From Labedaea rhizosphaerae (GTDB taxonomy: Bacteria > Actinomycetota > Actinomycetes > Mycobacteriales > Pseudonocardiaceae): 64,000 nt of DNA. The notes beneath the pieces are model-generated. The model had not been told where the DNA came from and made no database searches. It saw only the letters and a program-made list of their open reading frames with translations. The position numbers and the translations under genes were made by a program. Below are positions 52,710-60,628 of this stretch, piece after piece; the stretch's first letter is position 1, and each line of letters begins with the position of its first letter. The DNA is taken from positions 372,001 through 436,000 of the forward strand of contig NZ_SNXZ01000001.1 in assembly GCF_004362825.1 (NCBI RefSeq). The letters run 5' to 3'.

Positions 52710-53230
52710 AGCCGGCCAGTCGGGGTCGGCTCGAGCAACCAGTGCACCTGCTCCGGCTGCGTCTTCGCGGGGATCGCGCAGACGAACCGGTTGAAGTCCT
52801 GGATGCCGGTCGCGGTGTCGTCGAAGACGGCGTCGAAGCCCGACGCCATCAGGTTGTGGATGTGGGCACCGGTCTGGGCACCGTCGATGCCGAGCTTGCC
52901 GCCGATCACCACGGGCGTTGCCACCAGCTGGTCGCACGCACGCAGTTTGTCGATCACCCGCATGCCGTCGGCGTAGCCGTGCCCGTTGACCGAGCTGACC
53001 ACGACCAGTGCGGGCCGTAACTCCGCGCAGCTGGAGATCAACAGGTCATCGGGCACGCACGAGCCGAGGTTGACCACGTCGTACCCGAGTTCCTCCAGCA
53101 ACAACTGGAGGTAGACCAGGTTCCACGTGTGGGAATCGGAGGCCATGCTGGTCACCACTACGGTGGCCTTGACGCGGGCCGGGTCGGCCGAGTTTCCCCA
53201 GATGACGCCGGGGCTGTCGGGGAGGCTCAT
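52706..53230 (-). CDS. Glutamate mutase small, B12-binding subunit (MutS-type, VinH-like)
   Basis: A 174-residue cobalamin-binding Rossmann-like protein. The ATG at 53230 has AGAGGAG upstream and follows the decarboxylase stop by 16 bp. The usual B12 signature DxHxxG reads SDSHTWN (Asp32, His34, Asn37): Asp and the cobalt-ligating His are kept, while Gly is replaced. VVVSSVNGHG and PVVIGGKLG correspond to the SxL and GG parts of the signature. It forms the mutase with the E subunit encoded immediately downstream, whose start codon overlaps its stop. Confidence 0.94.
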   Translation of the reverse strand: MSLPDSPGVIWGNSADPARVKATVVVTSMASDSHTWNLVYLQLLLEELGYDVVNLGSCVPDDLLISSCAELRPALVVVSSVNGHGYADGMRVIDKLRACDQLVATPVVIGGKLGIDGAQTGAHIHNLMASGFDAVFDDTATGIQDFNRFVCAIPAKTQPEQVHWLLEPTPTGRL

Positions 53231-53246
53231 GCACGCTCCTCTTCTT

Positions 53247-54491
53247 TCAGGGGCGGTCCGCCGATACCTGCGAGTACGAGCGGACATGTTCGATCCGGGA
53301 CACGGACACGACCTCGTCACCGCGCACGACCACCTCCGTGGGAGCCGGCCTGCCGAGGAACATGAGCAGGCTGGCCGTCGGGCCGTATGCGCCTGCGTTG
53401 GGAATCGTGACGACATCGCCCGCCTGCAGTGCGGGCAGCTTGATCTCGCGCCCGAGGATGTCGCCGGGTGTGCACAGTGGACCGACGAGGCTCGCCTGGT
53501 CCACTGCTTCCGCACCCTCGTCGGGCTGCACCGCCACCGGGAGCAGCCGACCGAGGCCGGACATGCCGCCGAAGGTGTTGATGCCCGCGTCGAGGATGAC
53601 GAACTTGCGGCCGCGGCTGACCTTGACGTTGCTGACACCGGCCAGCAACGTGCCGCTCGCGCCGATCAGGTACCGGCCGGACTCGCAGGCGAGCTGCGGG
53701 CCGTTCTCCCGCCAGCCGGGGAAGTGCGTGTCCAGCGCCGCGCCGAGCTCGACCCGCAGCTTCGGGTACGTGCCGCGCGGACCGGGCACCGCGTAGGGAA
53801 CGGTGAACCCGCCGCCGATGTCGAGGAACTTCAGCGGCAGGTCCAGTTCGGCCTGCAACTGCGCGGCCAGCGCGATGGTGCCCTGGAACTCCGCGATGAG
53901 GCTGTCCTCGTCGCGGGCGTTGGACAACGGGAAGAAGTGGAAGCCGACGATGTCCACATGCGATACCGCACGCACGTCCGGCAGCACCTCGCCGAGCGTC
54001 TCGCTGTCGAAACCGAACTGCGAGGGGGTGCCGGTCATCCGGATGCTGGTGGTCGCGCTCGCCGACGCGGAGTTGACCCGCAGCAGCACCTGCGCGGTCA
54101 CGCCGAGCTCACCGGCGACCTGGCCGACGTGCTGGACGTCGGTGACCGAGTCGGTGGAGAACATGCGCACGCCCAGGCTCATCGCCTCGCGCAGCTCCTC
54201 GAACGTCTTGCCCGGCCCCGTGTACATGACCTCGGAACCGTCGAACCCGGCTTCCAGCACGGACGCCAGCTCACCGGTGGAGCTGATCTCCGGGCGGCAG
54301 CCCTTCGCGGTGCCGTCGCCGCGCAGGGCGCGCACCAGCTCCGGGTGCGGGTTCGCCTTGAGCGCGTAGAAGAGGTGGAACTCCTCGGGCAGCGAGCCGA
54401 GCAGCTGGTCGCGGGCCTTCTCGACCTCGTCGAGGTCGTAGACGTAGAGCGGCGTGCCGTACTCGCGCGCAAGGTGCTCATATCTGGTCAT
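53247..54491 (-). CDS. PLP-dependent decarboxylase, fold type III (VinO-like)
   Basis: A 414-residue member of the diaminopimelate/ornithine decarboxylase group. The PLP lysine is Lys45 in YALKANPHPELV; the barrel shows GFHFFPLSN, LDIGGGFTVPY and ACESGRYL, and the second domain has GPLCTPGDIL with the active-site Cys and IPNAGAYGPTASLLMF with Tyr. The ATG at 54491 overlaps the stop of the ligase gene (ATGA), so a longer frame upstream is rejected. In vicenistatin, VinO decarboxylates 3-methylaspartyl-VinL to 3-aminoisobutyryl-VinL rather than the free amino acid. The tight coupling to the ligase gene fits the same order here. The sequence shows the family; the ACP-bound substrate is inferred. 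Confidence 0.92.
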   Translation of the reverse strand: MTRYEHLAREYGTPLYVYDLDEVEKARDQLLGSLPEEFHLFYALKANPHPELVRALRGDGTAKGCRPEISSTGELASVLEAGFDGSEVMYTGPGKTFEELREAMSLGVRMFSTDSVTDVQHVGQVAGELGVTAQVLLRVNSASASATTSIRMTGTPSQFGFDSETLGEVLPDVRAVSHVDIVGFHFFPLSNARDEDSLIAEFQGTIALAAQLQAELDLPLKFLDIGGGFTVPYAVPGPRGTYPKLRVELGAALDTHFPGWRENGPQLACESGRYLIGASGTLLAGVSNVKVSRGRKFVILDAGINTFGGMSGLGRLLPVAVQPDEGAEAVDQASLVGPLCTPGDILGREIKLPALQAGDVVTIPNAGAYGPTASLLMFLGRPAPTEVVVRGDEVVSVSRIEHVRSYSQVSADRP

Positions 54492-55996
54492 GCCGGGGCT
54501 CCGTCCAACATCGCCGCGAGTTCCTTGCGGGCGTTCTTGCCGTGCAGGCTCAGCGGCATCACGTCGACCACCTTGCAGATCGACGGGACCTTGGCCGGTT
54601 CGAGCCGCTTGGCCAGTTCCTTGATCACGTCGTGCGGCGCCAGCTCGGTCTCGGCGAAGATCGCGAGGTCGCGCGGACCGTTGGGCGGCACGGCACACGC
54701 ACCGCGCACGCCGGGGATGTCCGCCGCGGCCGCCTCGATCTCCACCGTGGAGATCCGGATCCCCTTGCGCTTGAACATGTCGTCGCGGCGGCCCTCGAAG
54801 TAGAGGTAGCCGTCGGCGTCGACGCTGCCGTAGTCCCCGGTGTGCAACCGCAAGCCGTTGCCGCCGAGGCGATCCTGGCGGAACGTCTTGGCGGTCACCT
54901 CGGGGTTGCGCCAGTAGCCGGGCATCACGTGCGGGCCGGTCACGGTGATCTCGCCGACCTCACCGACGGGCACCTCGTTGCCATCGGGGTCGAGGATCGC
55001 GACCTCGGTGCCCTGCAGCGGCCGGCCGACCGAGTTGGGCCGCAGCCCGTCCTCCTGCGGCGGCACGATCGAGATGCGCTTGCACTCGGTCTGGCCGAAC
55101 TGGCGCACCACCTGCGCCTTGGGGAACGCTTCACGCAGCGCGTCGATGGTCGCCTCGGGCAACGCGGCACCGGTGTTGGAGAACATCCGCACCGGCGGCA
55201 GGTCCGCACTGTCGCGTTTGGCCAGTGCCGCGATCATCGCCGCGAGCGAGGGCACGATCGGCACGATGGTCGCGCCGGTCTCGCGCATCCGGCGCAGCAG
55301 CACCAGATCCGACTCCTCGCCGGCGAGCACGATCTCGCTGCGGCCCAACGCGGTCAGCAGGATCTTGTAGAGGCCGTAGTCCCACGAGAGCGGGAACCGG
55401 CAGAACACCACGTCCTCGGGGCCGTAGCCGAGATCGGCCTGCAGCGACCGGGACGCGAAACTCACTTGGGCGTGCGGGCAGATGACCGCCTTGGGCGCGG
55501 CCGTGCTGCCCGAGGTGTAGATGAGGAACGCGACGTCGTCGACGCTCAGCTCCGCGGGCGCGGGGATGCGTTGGCCCACAAGGTTCTGCACGAGCGACCA
55601 GACCTCGGCCATGTCGTGCACGGGCACGTCCGTGAGCCCGCTGAACACGTCCAGCGCGGGCCCGGTGGTGAGGACCATCGCCGGTTCGGCGTTGCCCAGC
55701 ACCGACTTGATGTGGAACTCCTTCATGGCCGGGTTGAGCGGCACGAGGATCACGCCGCGGCGCGAACACCCGTGCACCAGCGCGACCAGCTCGATGCGGC
55801 TGGGCAGCTGGACCACGAGCCGGTCGCCGCGGCGCAGGCCGCGCGCGTCCAGCCAGACCGCGAACGCCTCGCTCGCCTCGGCGAGCTCACGGTAGGTCAC
55901 CGCGGTGACCGAGTCGCGGACCGCGACCGCGTCCGGGGCCTCGGCGACCGCCTCGTCGAGCAGGGAATGCACGAATGTGCTGGCTAACGCAACCAC
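54488..55996 (-). CDS. Beta-amino-acid:ACP ligase (VinN-like, 3-methylaspartate)
   Basis: A 502-residue adenylation enzyme. Motifs in order: YTSGSTAAPKAV near residue 163, FPLSWDYGLYK (its Asp corresponds to the residue that binds the beta-amino group in VinN-type enzymes), RQFGQTECKR, LHTGDYG, RRDDMFKRKGIRIS and the catalytic Lys in LHGKNARKEL. It starts at the GTG at 55996 with a GGAGAAC box. Codon 4 is TTA (55985-55987), the rare leucine codon that makes translation depend on bldA tRNA in many actinomycetes. It overlaps the decarboxylase gene by 4 bp. By analogy it activates 3-methylaspartate and loads it on the discrete ACP at 18453. Confidence 0.9.
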   Translation of the reverse strand: MVALASTFVHSLLDEAVAEAPDAVAVRDSVTAVTYRELAEASEAFAVWLDARGLRRGDRLVVQLPSRIELVALVHGCSRRGVILVPLNPAMKEFHIKSVLGNAEPAMVLTTGPALDVFSGLTDVPVHDMAEVWSLVQNLVGQRIPAPAELSVDDVAFLIYTSGSTAAPKAVICPHAQVSFASRSLQADLGYGPEDVVFCRFPLSWDYGLYKILLTALGRSEIVLAGEESDLVLLRRMRETGATIVPIVPSLAAMIAALAKRDSADLPPVRMFSNTGAALPEATIDALREAFPKAQVVRQFGQTECKRISIVPPQEDGLRPNSVGRPLQGTEVAILDPDGNEVPVGEVGEITVTGPHVMPGYWRNPEVTAKTFRQDRLGGNGLRLHTGDYGSVDADGYLYFEGRRDDMFKRKGIRISTVEIEAAAADIPGVRGACAVPPNGPRDLAIFAETELAPHDVIKELAKRLEPAKVPSICKVVDVMPLSLHGKNARKELAAMLDGAPA

Positions 55997-56064
55997 GGGA
56001 GTTCTCCGGCTGTTTCAGGCCCGTGCGCGCCGACCGCCGGCCGGCGCGCACGGGGGAACCCAGT

Positions 56065-56259
56065 TCAGTCCTGGATGGACAGGGCCATCGTGGGGCAGAC
56101 GTTGCACGACTCCACGACCTCGGCCCGGCGGGCCTCGTCGGGGCTCGAGATCATCACGATGACCTTGCCGTCGTCCTCGTTCTGGTCGAACACGTCCGGG
56201 GCGGTGAGCACGCACGCACCCGCACCGACGCACTTCGCCATGTCAACGATCACCTGCAT
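56065..56259 (-). CDS. [3Fe-4S]-type ferredoxin
   Basis: A 64-residue electron carrier. Cys10 and Cys16 lie in CVGAGAC and Cys55 in CNVCP, the spacing of single-cluster [3Fe-4S] ferredoxins that serve actinobacterial P450s; Cys52 is an extra cysteine. The ATG at 56259 has an AAGGAGGAG box 6 bp upstream, so longer frames further up are rejected. It sits between the P450 gene and the ligase gene and very probably carries electrons from the reductase at 27727 to the P450. Confidence 0.93.
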   Translation of the reverse strand: MQVIVDMAKCVGAGACVLTAPDVFDQNEDDGKVIVMISSPDEARRAEVVESCNVCPTMALSIQD

Positions 56260-56461
56260 GGCTCCTCCTTCGATCGGTTTACGAAGCGGCGGAGCCGCTT
56301 GAGTCGGGCTTGTCCGCTTGCACCGCCGCGGGTTCTCAGGTGGTCGCTCGCGGGGACAGCGCCGACGTGGTGACCTGGCGGTCATGAGTCGGCGATCCCG
56401 CAGTGAGCGGCCGCCTGAGGTTCCGCTACCCGCACCGAGCGCAAGCCGGATCAGGCAATTT
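56260..56461 (-). promoter_or_regulatory. 202-bp gap between P450 and ferredoxin genes
   Basis: This is the longest gap within the starter operon. It holds no supported gene. AAGCGGC and GCCGCTT (56284-56300) form a tight hairpin 25 bp before the ferredoxin start; without a T-run it may be a processing or attenuation element. An internal promoter is possible but not evident. Confidence 0.35.
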
Positions 56462-57715
56462 CTAGAAAGTCACCGGCAGGGCGTGCAGGCCGTCGATGAG
56501 CGCTTGGTAGAACGACTTGAAGGGCAGTTCCTCGAGCGGGACCGCCTGCTTGATCGTCGGGATGCGCGTGAACAGCTTGGTGAACACGGTCTGCAGCTGC
56601 ATGCGCACCAGCGTCTGGCCCGCGCACATGTGCCGGCCGTAGCCGAAGGCCAGGCTGTGCCGGGCCTCCTTGCGGGTCAGGTCCAGCGTGTTCGGGTTGT
56701 CGTAGACGGCCGGGTCGTGGTTGCCCGCGGACAGCGAGCAAACGACGCCTTCGCCCGCCTTGATCAGCTGGCCGCCGATCACGACGTCCTCGGTGGCCAC
56801 GCGCACGGTGCCGTGGTCGGAGATCGAGGAGTAGCGCAGGATCTCGTCGACCGCGGGCCCGGAGAGCTCCGGCTTGTCGCGCAGCAGCTGCGCCTGCTCC
56901 GGGTGGTTCAGCAGCACCATGCAGCCGATCGCGATGCCGTTGACCGTGCTCTCGTGCCCGGCCGCGATCATCGCGCGGACCAGGGCGGAGACCTCGGAGT
57001 CGTCCAGGGGCTTGCCGGCCTTGATGTTGCGCTGGGTCAGGGTGGAGATCAGGTCGTCGCCCGGGTTGACCGAGCGCTCGGCGATCAGCTTGTAGAGCAG
57101 CATCTCGACCCGCATGTTGAGGTCGGCGTGCTCCTCGCCGTCGCCCTGGGTCACCAGCAGCGTGACCCAGCGGGTGAACAGTTCCTTCTCCTCGTGCGCG
57201 ATGTCCATCATCTCGGCCATGCCGATGGCCGGGACGGGCATCGCGAGGTGCTCGACGAGGTCGACGGGCGTGCCGTCCTTGCCCAGCTCGAGGATGTTGT
57301 CGATGCACTCGTCCACGACCTCTTCGGTGCGCGGGGTGAGCGACGCGACCTTCTTCACCGTGAGCTCGGGCATGAGCATCATGCGGTTCTTGGTGTGCTC
57401 CGGCGGGTCCATGTGCAGCAGCGCGGGCTTGACCTTGCCGATGAGCTCCATCGGGAACTCGAACTGCAGGGGGTAGCCCGGGTTGGTCATGTCCGCGCTG
57501 AACCGCGGGTCGGAGAGCATCTCGCGGATGTCCTCGAACCGGGTCAGCAGCCACGCCTCACGGCCGTTGAGCCGCAGGCTGATCTTCGACACCGGCTCGG
57601 TGGAGCGCAACTCGGCGTACGTGCCGCTGGGCTCCATCGGGCAGCCGGGACGGTCGAACGGGAACTGACGAACTTCCCGCTCATGCGCCACGGGGCAATT
57701 GATGATCTCCGTCAT
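56462..57715 (-). CDS. Cytochrome P450 (tailoring hydroxylase/epoxidase)
   Basis: A 417-residue bacterial class I P450. The haem loop is FGYGRHMCAGQTL with the ligand Cys364; the K-helix ExxR is DEILR; the I-helix is MIAAGHEST, with Ser where the acid-alcohol pair usually has Thr. The N-terminus (CPVAHEREVRQFPFDRPGCP, in parts) is typical of the CYP105/107-like soluble enzymes of secondary pathways. The ATG at 57715 has AGAGGGA upstream. It probably oxidises the completed macrolactam, using the adjacent ferredoxin and the reductase encoded after the module 4 PKS. The site of oxidation is unknown. Confidence 0.95.
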   Translation of the reverse strand: MTEIINCPVAHEREVRQFPFDRPGCPMEPSGTYAELRSTEPVSKISLRLNGREAWLLTRFEDIREMLSDPRFSADMTNPGYPLQFEFPMELIGKVKPALLHMDPPEHTKNRMMLMPELTVKKVASLTPRTEEVVDECIDNILELGKDGTPVDLVEHLAMPVPAIGMAEMMDIAHEEKELFTRWVTLLVTQGDGEEHADLNMRVEMLLYKLIAERSVNPGDDLISTLTQRNIKAGKPLDDSEVSALVRAMIAAGHESTVNGIAIGCMVLLNHPEQAQLLRDKPELSGPAVDEILRYSSISDHGTVRVATEDVVIGGQLIKAGEGVVCSLSAGNHDPAVYDNPNTLDLTRKEARHSLAFGYGRHMCAGQTLVRMQLQTVFTKLFTRIPTIKQAVPLEELPFKSFYQALIDGLHALPVTF

Positions 57716-57829
57716 GGTTCCCTCTCAACTCTTTCCACGCATTTCGGGTCCCTGGATGAATTTCCTTTTGCCGACAAGTGTCCGGCACCGCGCCGGGGTT
57801 TTCGCACCCCTGAAATCGCGAACCGACCC

Positions 57830-58684
57830 TTAGCTTTCGCGCGCGGTCGCGAGGAACGCCTCGATCCGCGCCTTCGACGTGGCGACGTTCTCGCTCGGCG
57901 ACAGCTCGCGCAGCTCCGTGTTCAGCACCTCGACCGACAGCGGCACGTCGACGCCCTTGGCCTCGAGGTCGTGCAGCAGCGAAACGATCGGGAACGCGCC
58001 GTCGCCGGGGAACAGCCGCCCGCCGGTGCACTCGGCCATCAGGTCCTCACCCGGCTCCGCGGGGCCGTCGCACAGTTCCACGCCGGAGACGAAACGGCCG
58101 TCGAGCGCGGCCACCGCGGCCGGCCCCGTCGGGTCGCGGAACAGGTGCCACAGGTCCAGCTGCAGCTTGCCGTTCCAGCGATCCGCGCCCTGCACGGTGT
58201 CCGCGGCGATGCCGTAGTTGAAGCCCGGCATGACGGCGATCGACTCCAGCGCGACGGTCAGCTCGTGGTCCCCCGCGCGGTCGCACAGCGCGCCGAAGCG
58301 GCGGATCAGGATGTCGGTGGCGATCACCTCGGTGCCCGGCGGCGTGACCGCGGAGGCCTTGATCTTCTCGATGCCGATCGTGTCGGCCAGGCCGATCAGG
58401 TGGTCCTCGAGTTCGGTGGCGTCGTCGCTGTGGTCCCAGCCGATCAGCACCTCCAGCTCGATGATGCGCTGGCCGTGGTCGGCGAGAATGCCCTTGATCT
58501 GGTCGGCGGAGTACTCGGTGAGCAGTTTCCCGAATTCCTCCGCGTTCATCCCCATGCCGATGGCGCCGTGCTCACCGAGGGCCGCGACGCGGTCGGCGAA
58601 GGAATAGCGCGACGGCTGGTCCCACGTGGCGCCGGTGAGGTGCAGGTGGGTGAACATCAAGTCTTTCTGGTGCAGAACAGTCAT
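57830..58684 (-). CDS. Sugar-phosphate isomerase/epimerase-like TIM-barrel protein
   Basis: A 284-residue protein of the xylose-isomerase-like/AP-endonuclease-2 superfamily. Seen are THLHLTGATWD at the first strand, ELEVLIGWDH, LTVALESIAVMPGFNYGI, KLQLDLWHLFR and SGVELCDGPAEPGEDL, the last strand-end motifs where these enzymes bind a divalent metal (Glu, Asp, His, Glu). The ATG at 58684 has AAGGAAG upstream. It is transcribed between the acyltransferase and P450 genes, 35 bp and 114 bp away, so it belongs to the operon. No counterpart in the vicenistatin starter route is known to me. It may isomerise or dehydrate a small hydroxy-acid or sugar, or act in tailoring; I cannot assign a reaction. 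Confidence 0.7.
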   Translation of the reverse strand: MTVLHQKDLMFTHLHLTGATWDQPSRYSFADRVAALGEHGAIGMGMNAEEFGKLLTEYSADQIKGILADHGQRIIELEVLIGWDHSDDATELEDHLIGLADTIGIEKIKASAVTPPGTEVIATDILIRRFGALCDRAGDHELTVALESIAVMPGFNYGIAADTVQGADRWNGKLQLDLWHLFRDPTGPAAVAALDGRFVSGVELCDGPAEPGEDLMAECTGGRLFPGDGAFPIVSLLHDLEAKGVDVPLSVEVLNTELRELSPSENVATSKARIEAFLATARES

Positions 58685-58719
58685 GATCTTCCTTGCCGTT
58701 TCGGACGGGATTTTTTCGG

Positions 58720-59673
58720 TCAGGCCACGGAGCGAGCGGCGGGCTTGCGGCGCGGCATGACGGCCGTCCGCGGGTTGAAGGAGACGACCTCGAAGTTGCT
58801 CGTCGTGATCGGCACCCGGCCGAACAGGCTGTCCAAACCGGACAGGTAGATCTTGCCGACGCCGCGGCCGCGCAAGGCCGCGACGACCTCGGGCCAGCGC
58901 ACCGGGCAGGTGAAGCCGTCGAGCAGCATGGTGCGCACGCCGTCGGCGGTGTCGCGCACGGTGCCGTCCTGGTCGGCGATCACCGGCGTGTGCGGGTCCG
59001 ACCACGTCAGGCCGGCCAGTATCTCACTGTCCACTTCGGAGCGAAGATCGGTGAACGCGCTGCAGTGCATCGGCGGGTGCATGGTGTAGAGCGGCATCCC
59101 GCCGCTGGCCCGCAACCGCTGGTTGAGCCAGTCGAGCACGGTGCGGCGCACCGAGAGCATCCAGAAGTCGGCGTCGACGTGGTTGGCGATCTCGTACCAC
59201 TCGCCCTGCTCGTCGAGCTCGGCGAGGATCTTGTCCAGCTCCGCGCGCGGGGTGCGGGTGAACGAGTGCGTGACGACGTCCTTGTGGTGCTCGGCGAAGT
59301 ACTCCTCGAGCTTGCGTGCCCACCGCGCGGTCATCACCACGGCGTCTTCGAAGCCGAGCGCCCCGCAGCGCACGGCCGCCGCCTTGCCGCCGAAGCTCGG
59401 TCCGACGATGACCTGCGGCACCGGGTCGAACCGTTCGGCCGCCCAGTCGGCCAGGGCCAGGCAGTTGACCAGGAACGCGACCTGCGCGTATTCGGAGTAG
59501 TCGCCCTCGGTCTCCCGGTAGCGGGCCACCAGCGAGTAGCCGAGCGCCTCGTCGACCCGCTTGATCAGCGTGCGGGCCACGGGGTTGATCAGCATGAACT
59601 TCGCCGCGTCCTCGAACCGGGACGGGCTCATCCCGGGGAAGACGAGTGCGCTGCCTGCACTGGGATCGGGCAT
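58720..59673 (-). CDS. Discrete acyltransferase for the dipeptidyl starter (VinK-like)
   Basis: A 317-residue stand-alone acyltransferase of the malonyltransferase fold. The nucleophile is Ser93 in VGPSFGGKAAAV, with the GxSxG centre, and the catalytic His is in MHPPMHCSAF near residues 199-203. It lacks the Arg-containing motif expected of malonyl-specific enzymes. VinK of vicenistatin, which has the same unusual GPSFGG centre, moves the dipeptidyl group from VinL to the loading ACP of VinP1. Here both the discrete ACP and an ACP-first PKS are present, so the role fits. It is the first gene of the 8-kb operon that ends at 51396. Confidence 0.9.
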   Translation of the reverse strand: MPDPSAGSALVFPGMSPSRFEDAAKFMLINPVARTLIKRVDEALGYSLVARYRETEGDYSEYAQVAFLVNCLALADWAAERFDPVPQVIVGPSFGGKAAAVRCGALGFEDAVVMTARWARKLEEYFAEHHKDVVTHSFTRTPRAELDKILAELDEQGEWYEIANHVDADFWMLSVRRTVLDWLNQRLRASGGMPLYTMHPPMHCSAFTDLRSEVDSEILAGLTWSDPHTPVIADQDGTVRDTADGVRTMLLDGFTCPVRWPEVVAALRGRGVGKIYLSGLDSLFGRVPITTSNFEVVSFNPRTAVMPRRKPAARSVA

Positions 59674-59826
59674 CGTCTCGCCTGCCTTTCGGAGCGCTGT
59701 CTGCGCTATCCAGGCTGGAGCCGCCGTGCCCGCGTTGACACCCCTAAACCCGGGGCACGGCCCCTAAGTACCCAGGGCTGGTGCGCCTGCGCCGCGACGG
59801 TGCGCCGATCGGCCGCTGGTGCACAA
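59674..59826 (-). promoter_or_regulatory. Promoter region of the starter/tailoring operon
   Basis: On the minus strand TTAGGGG occurs at 59767-59761 and 59747-59741, 20 bp apart, with CCCCGGG between. A TAGCGC that could be a -10 box lies at 59708-59703. The motif resembles the CTAGGGG repeats upstream of the PKS and ACP genes, though the spacing here is 20 rather than 11. No gene is seen in the gap. Confidence 0.45.
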
Positions 59827-59866
59827 AAGGGATGTGGGCGCCGGTCGCCCGGCGCCCACATCCCTT
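59827..59866. terminator. Terminator after the C39-like gene
   Basis: AAGGGATGTGGGCGCC (59827-59842) pairs perfectly with GGCGCCCACATCCCTT (59851-59866) around an 8-nt loop, 20 bp after the stop of the C39-like gene. It insulates that gene from the starter operon promoter. Confidence 0.88.
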
Positions 59867-59885
59867 CACCTTGCTCGAAGCCTCC

Positions 59886-60500
59886 TCAGGCCGAGTACCC
59901 GCGCAACGCGATCCAGTCGGCCAGCCGGTTGGTGGTCATCCAGTACCACCCATAACCGTTGGCATCAGCGGGATCGGCGAGCTTCACGATGTCGCCGCTG
60001 TTCTTGTACCCGACCACGGTCATGTAGTGGCCGCCGGAGTAGCTGTGCGCGTCGCCATCGGTGTCCACCGCCGTGCCCACGATGTTCACCACGAGCGGGT
60101 AGCCACGCGGGATGTCGTAGGTGACGTCGTACTTCAGCCGCGCCTTCTCCGCGCTGGTGGCGTACGAGCCCGGGATCCACTTGGTCTCGTAGAACGAGGT
60201 GTTGCCCTTGCTGTTCAGCACGCGGGTGGTGTCGGACGCCGAGTTCGTGCCGTTGGTGGTCGTGCCCAGCGCGGCGGCCAGGGTGCTCTGGCTGTAGGTG
60301 TAGCCGCGCGCGGTGAGCGCGATCCGGACCGCGGCCGGGCCGCAGTAGTAGCCGTTGGCCTGCCACTGGAACTGGTAGCTCAGCACCTTCTCGGTGGGGA
60401 TCGAGGCGCTGGCCGTCGCACCGGAGACGAACAGGCCGCCGAGCGCCACGGCGAGCAGGGTCACCAGTTGCAGGATCCGACTTCGAACGCTGTGTGCCAT
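59886..60500 (-). CDS. Secreted C39-like (papain-fold) cysteine peptidase family protein
   Basis: A 204-residue exported protein. The ATG at 60500 has AAGGAGCC 5 bp upstream. Residues 1-33 are a signal peptide (RSR, hydrophobic core, ATASA cleavage). The mature part has the Peptidase_C39_2 triad pattern: Cys in YYCGPAAVRIAL, His in SGGHYMTVVGYK and Asp in VKLADPAD. Such proteins are common secreted peptidase-like enzymes in actinomycetes. It has its own terminator and is divergent from the NB-ARC regulator, so it is probably outside the cluster. Confidence 0.85.
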   Translation of the reverse strand: MAHSVRSRILQLVTLLAVALGGLFVSGATASASIPTEKVLSYQFQWQANGYYCGPAAVRIALTARGYTYSQSTLAAALGTTTNGTNSASDTTRVLNSKGNTSFYETKWIPGSYATSAEKARLKYDVTYDIPRGYPLVVNIVGTAVDTDGDAHSYSGGHYMTVVGYKNSGDIVKLADPADANGYGWYWMTTNRLADWIALRGYSA

Positions 60501-60628
60501 ACGGGGCTCCTTGGGTTCGGGAGAGGATTGCCCTCGTCACGCAGTGAAACCGGTCGAGCACTCTCCCACCAGGAGGTGGTTCCGGAAGTTCCCACGGCAG
60601 AAACCGCCGCTGTCGTAGCATCGATGCC
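60501..60628. promoter_or_regulatory. Divergent promoter gap between C39-like and NB-ARC regulator genes
   Basis: A 128-bp region with no gene. The regulator's GTG at 60629 has no convincing ribosome site, so it may be leaderless or start at a later codon. Confidence 0.35.

Noticed and set aside
52710-52937. Upstream extension of the glutamate mutase large subunit
   Set aside because: The residues are Arg-rich and come from the other frame of the small-subunit gene; the GTG at 52709 overlaps the preceding stop.
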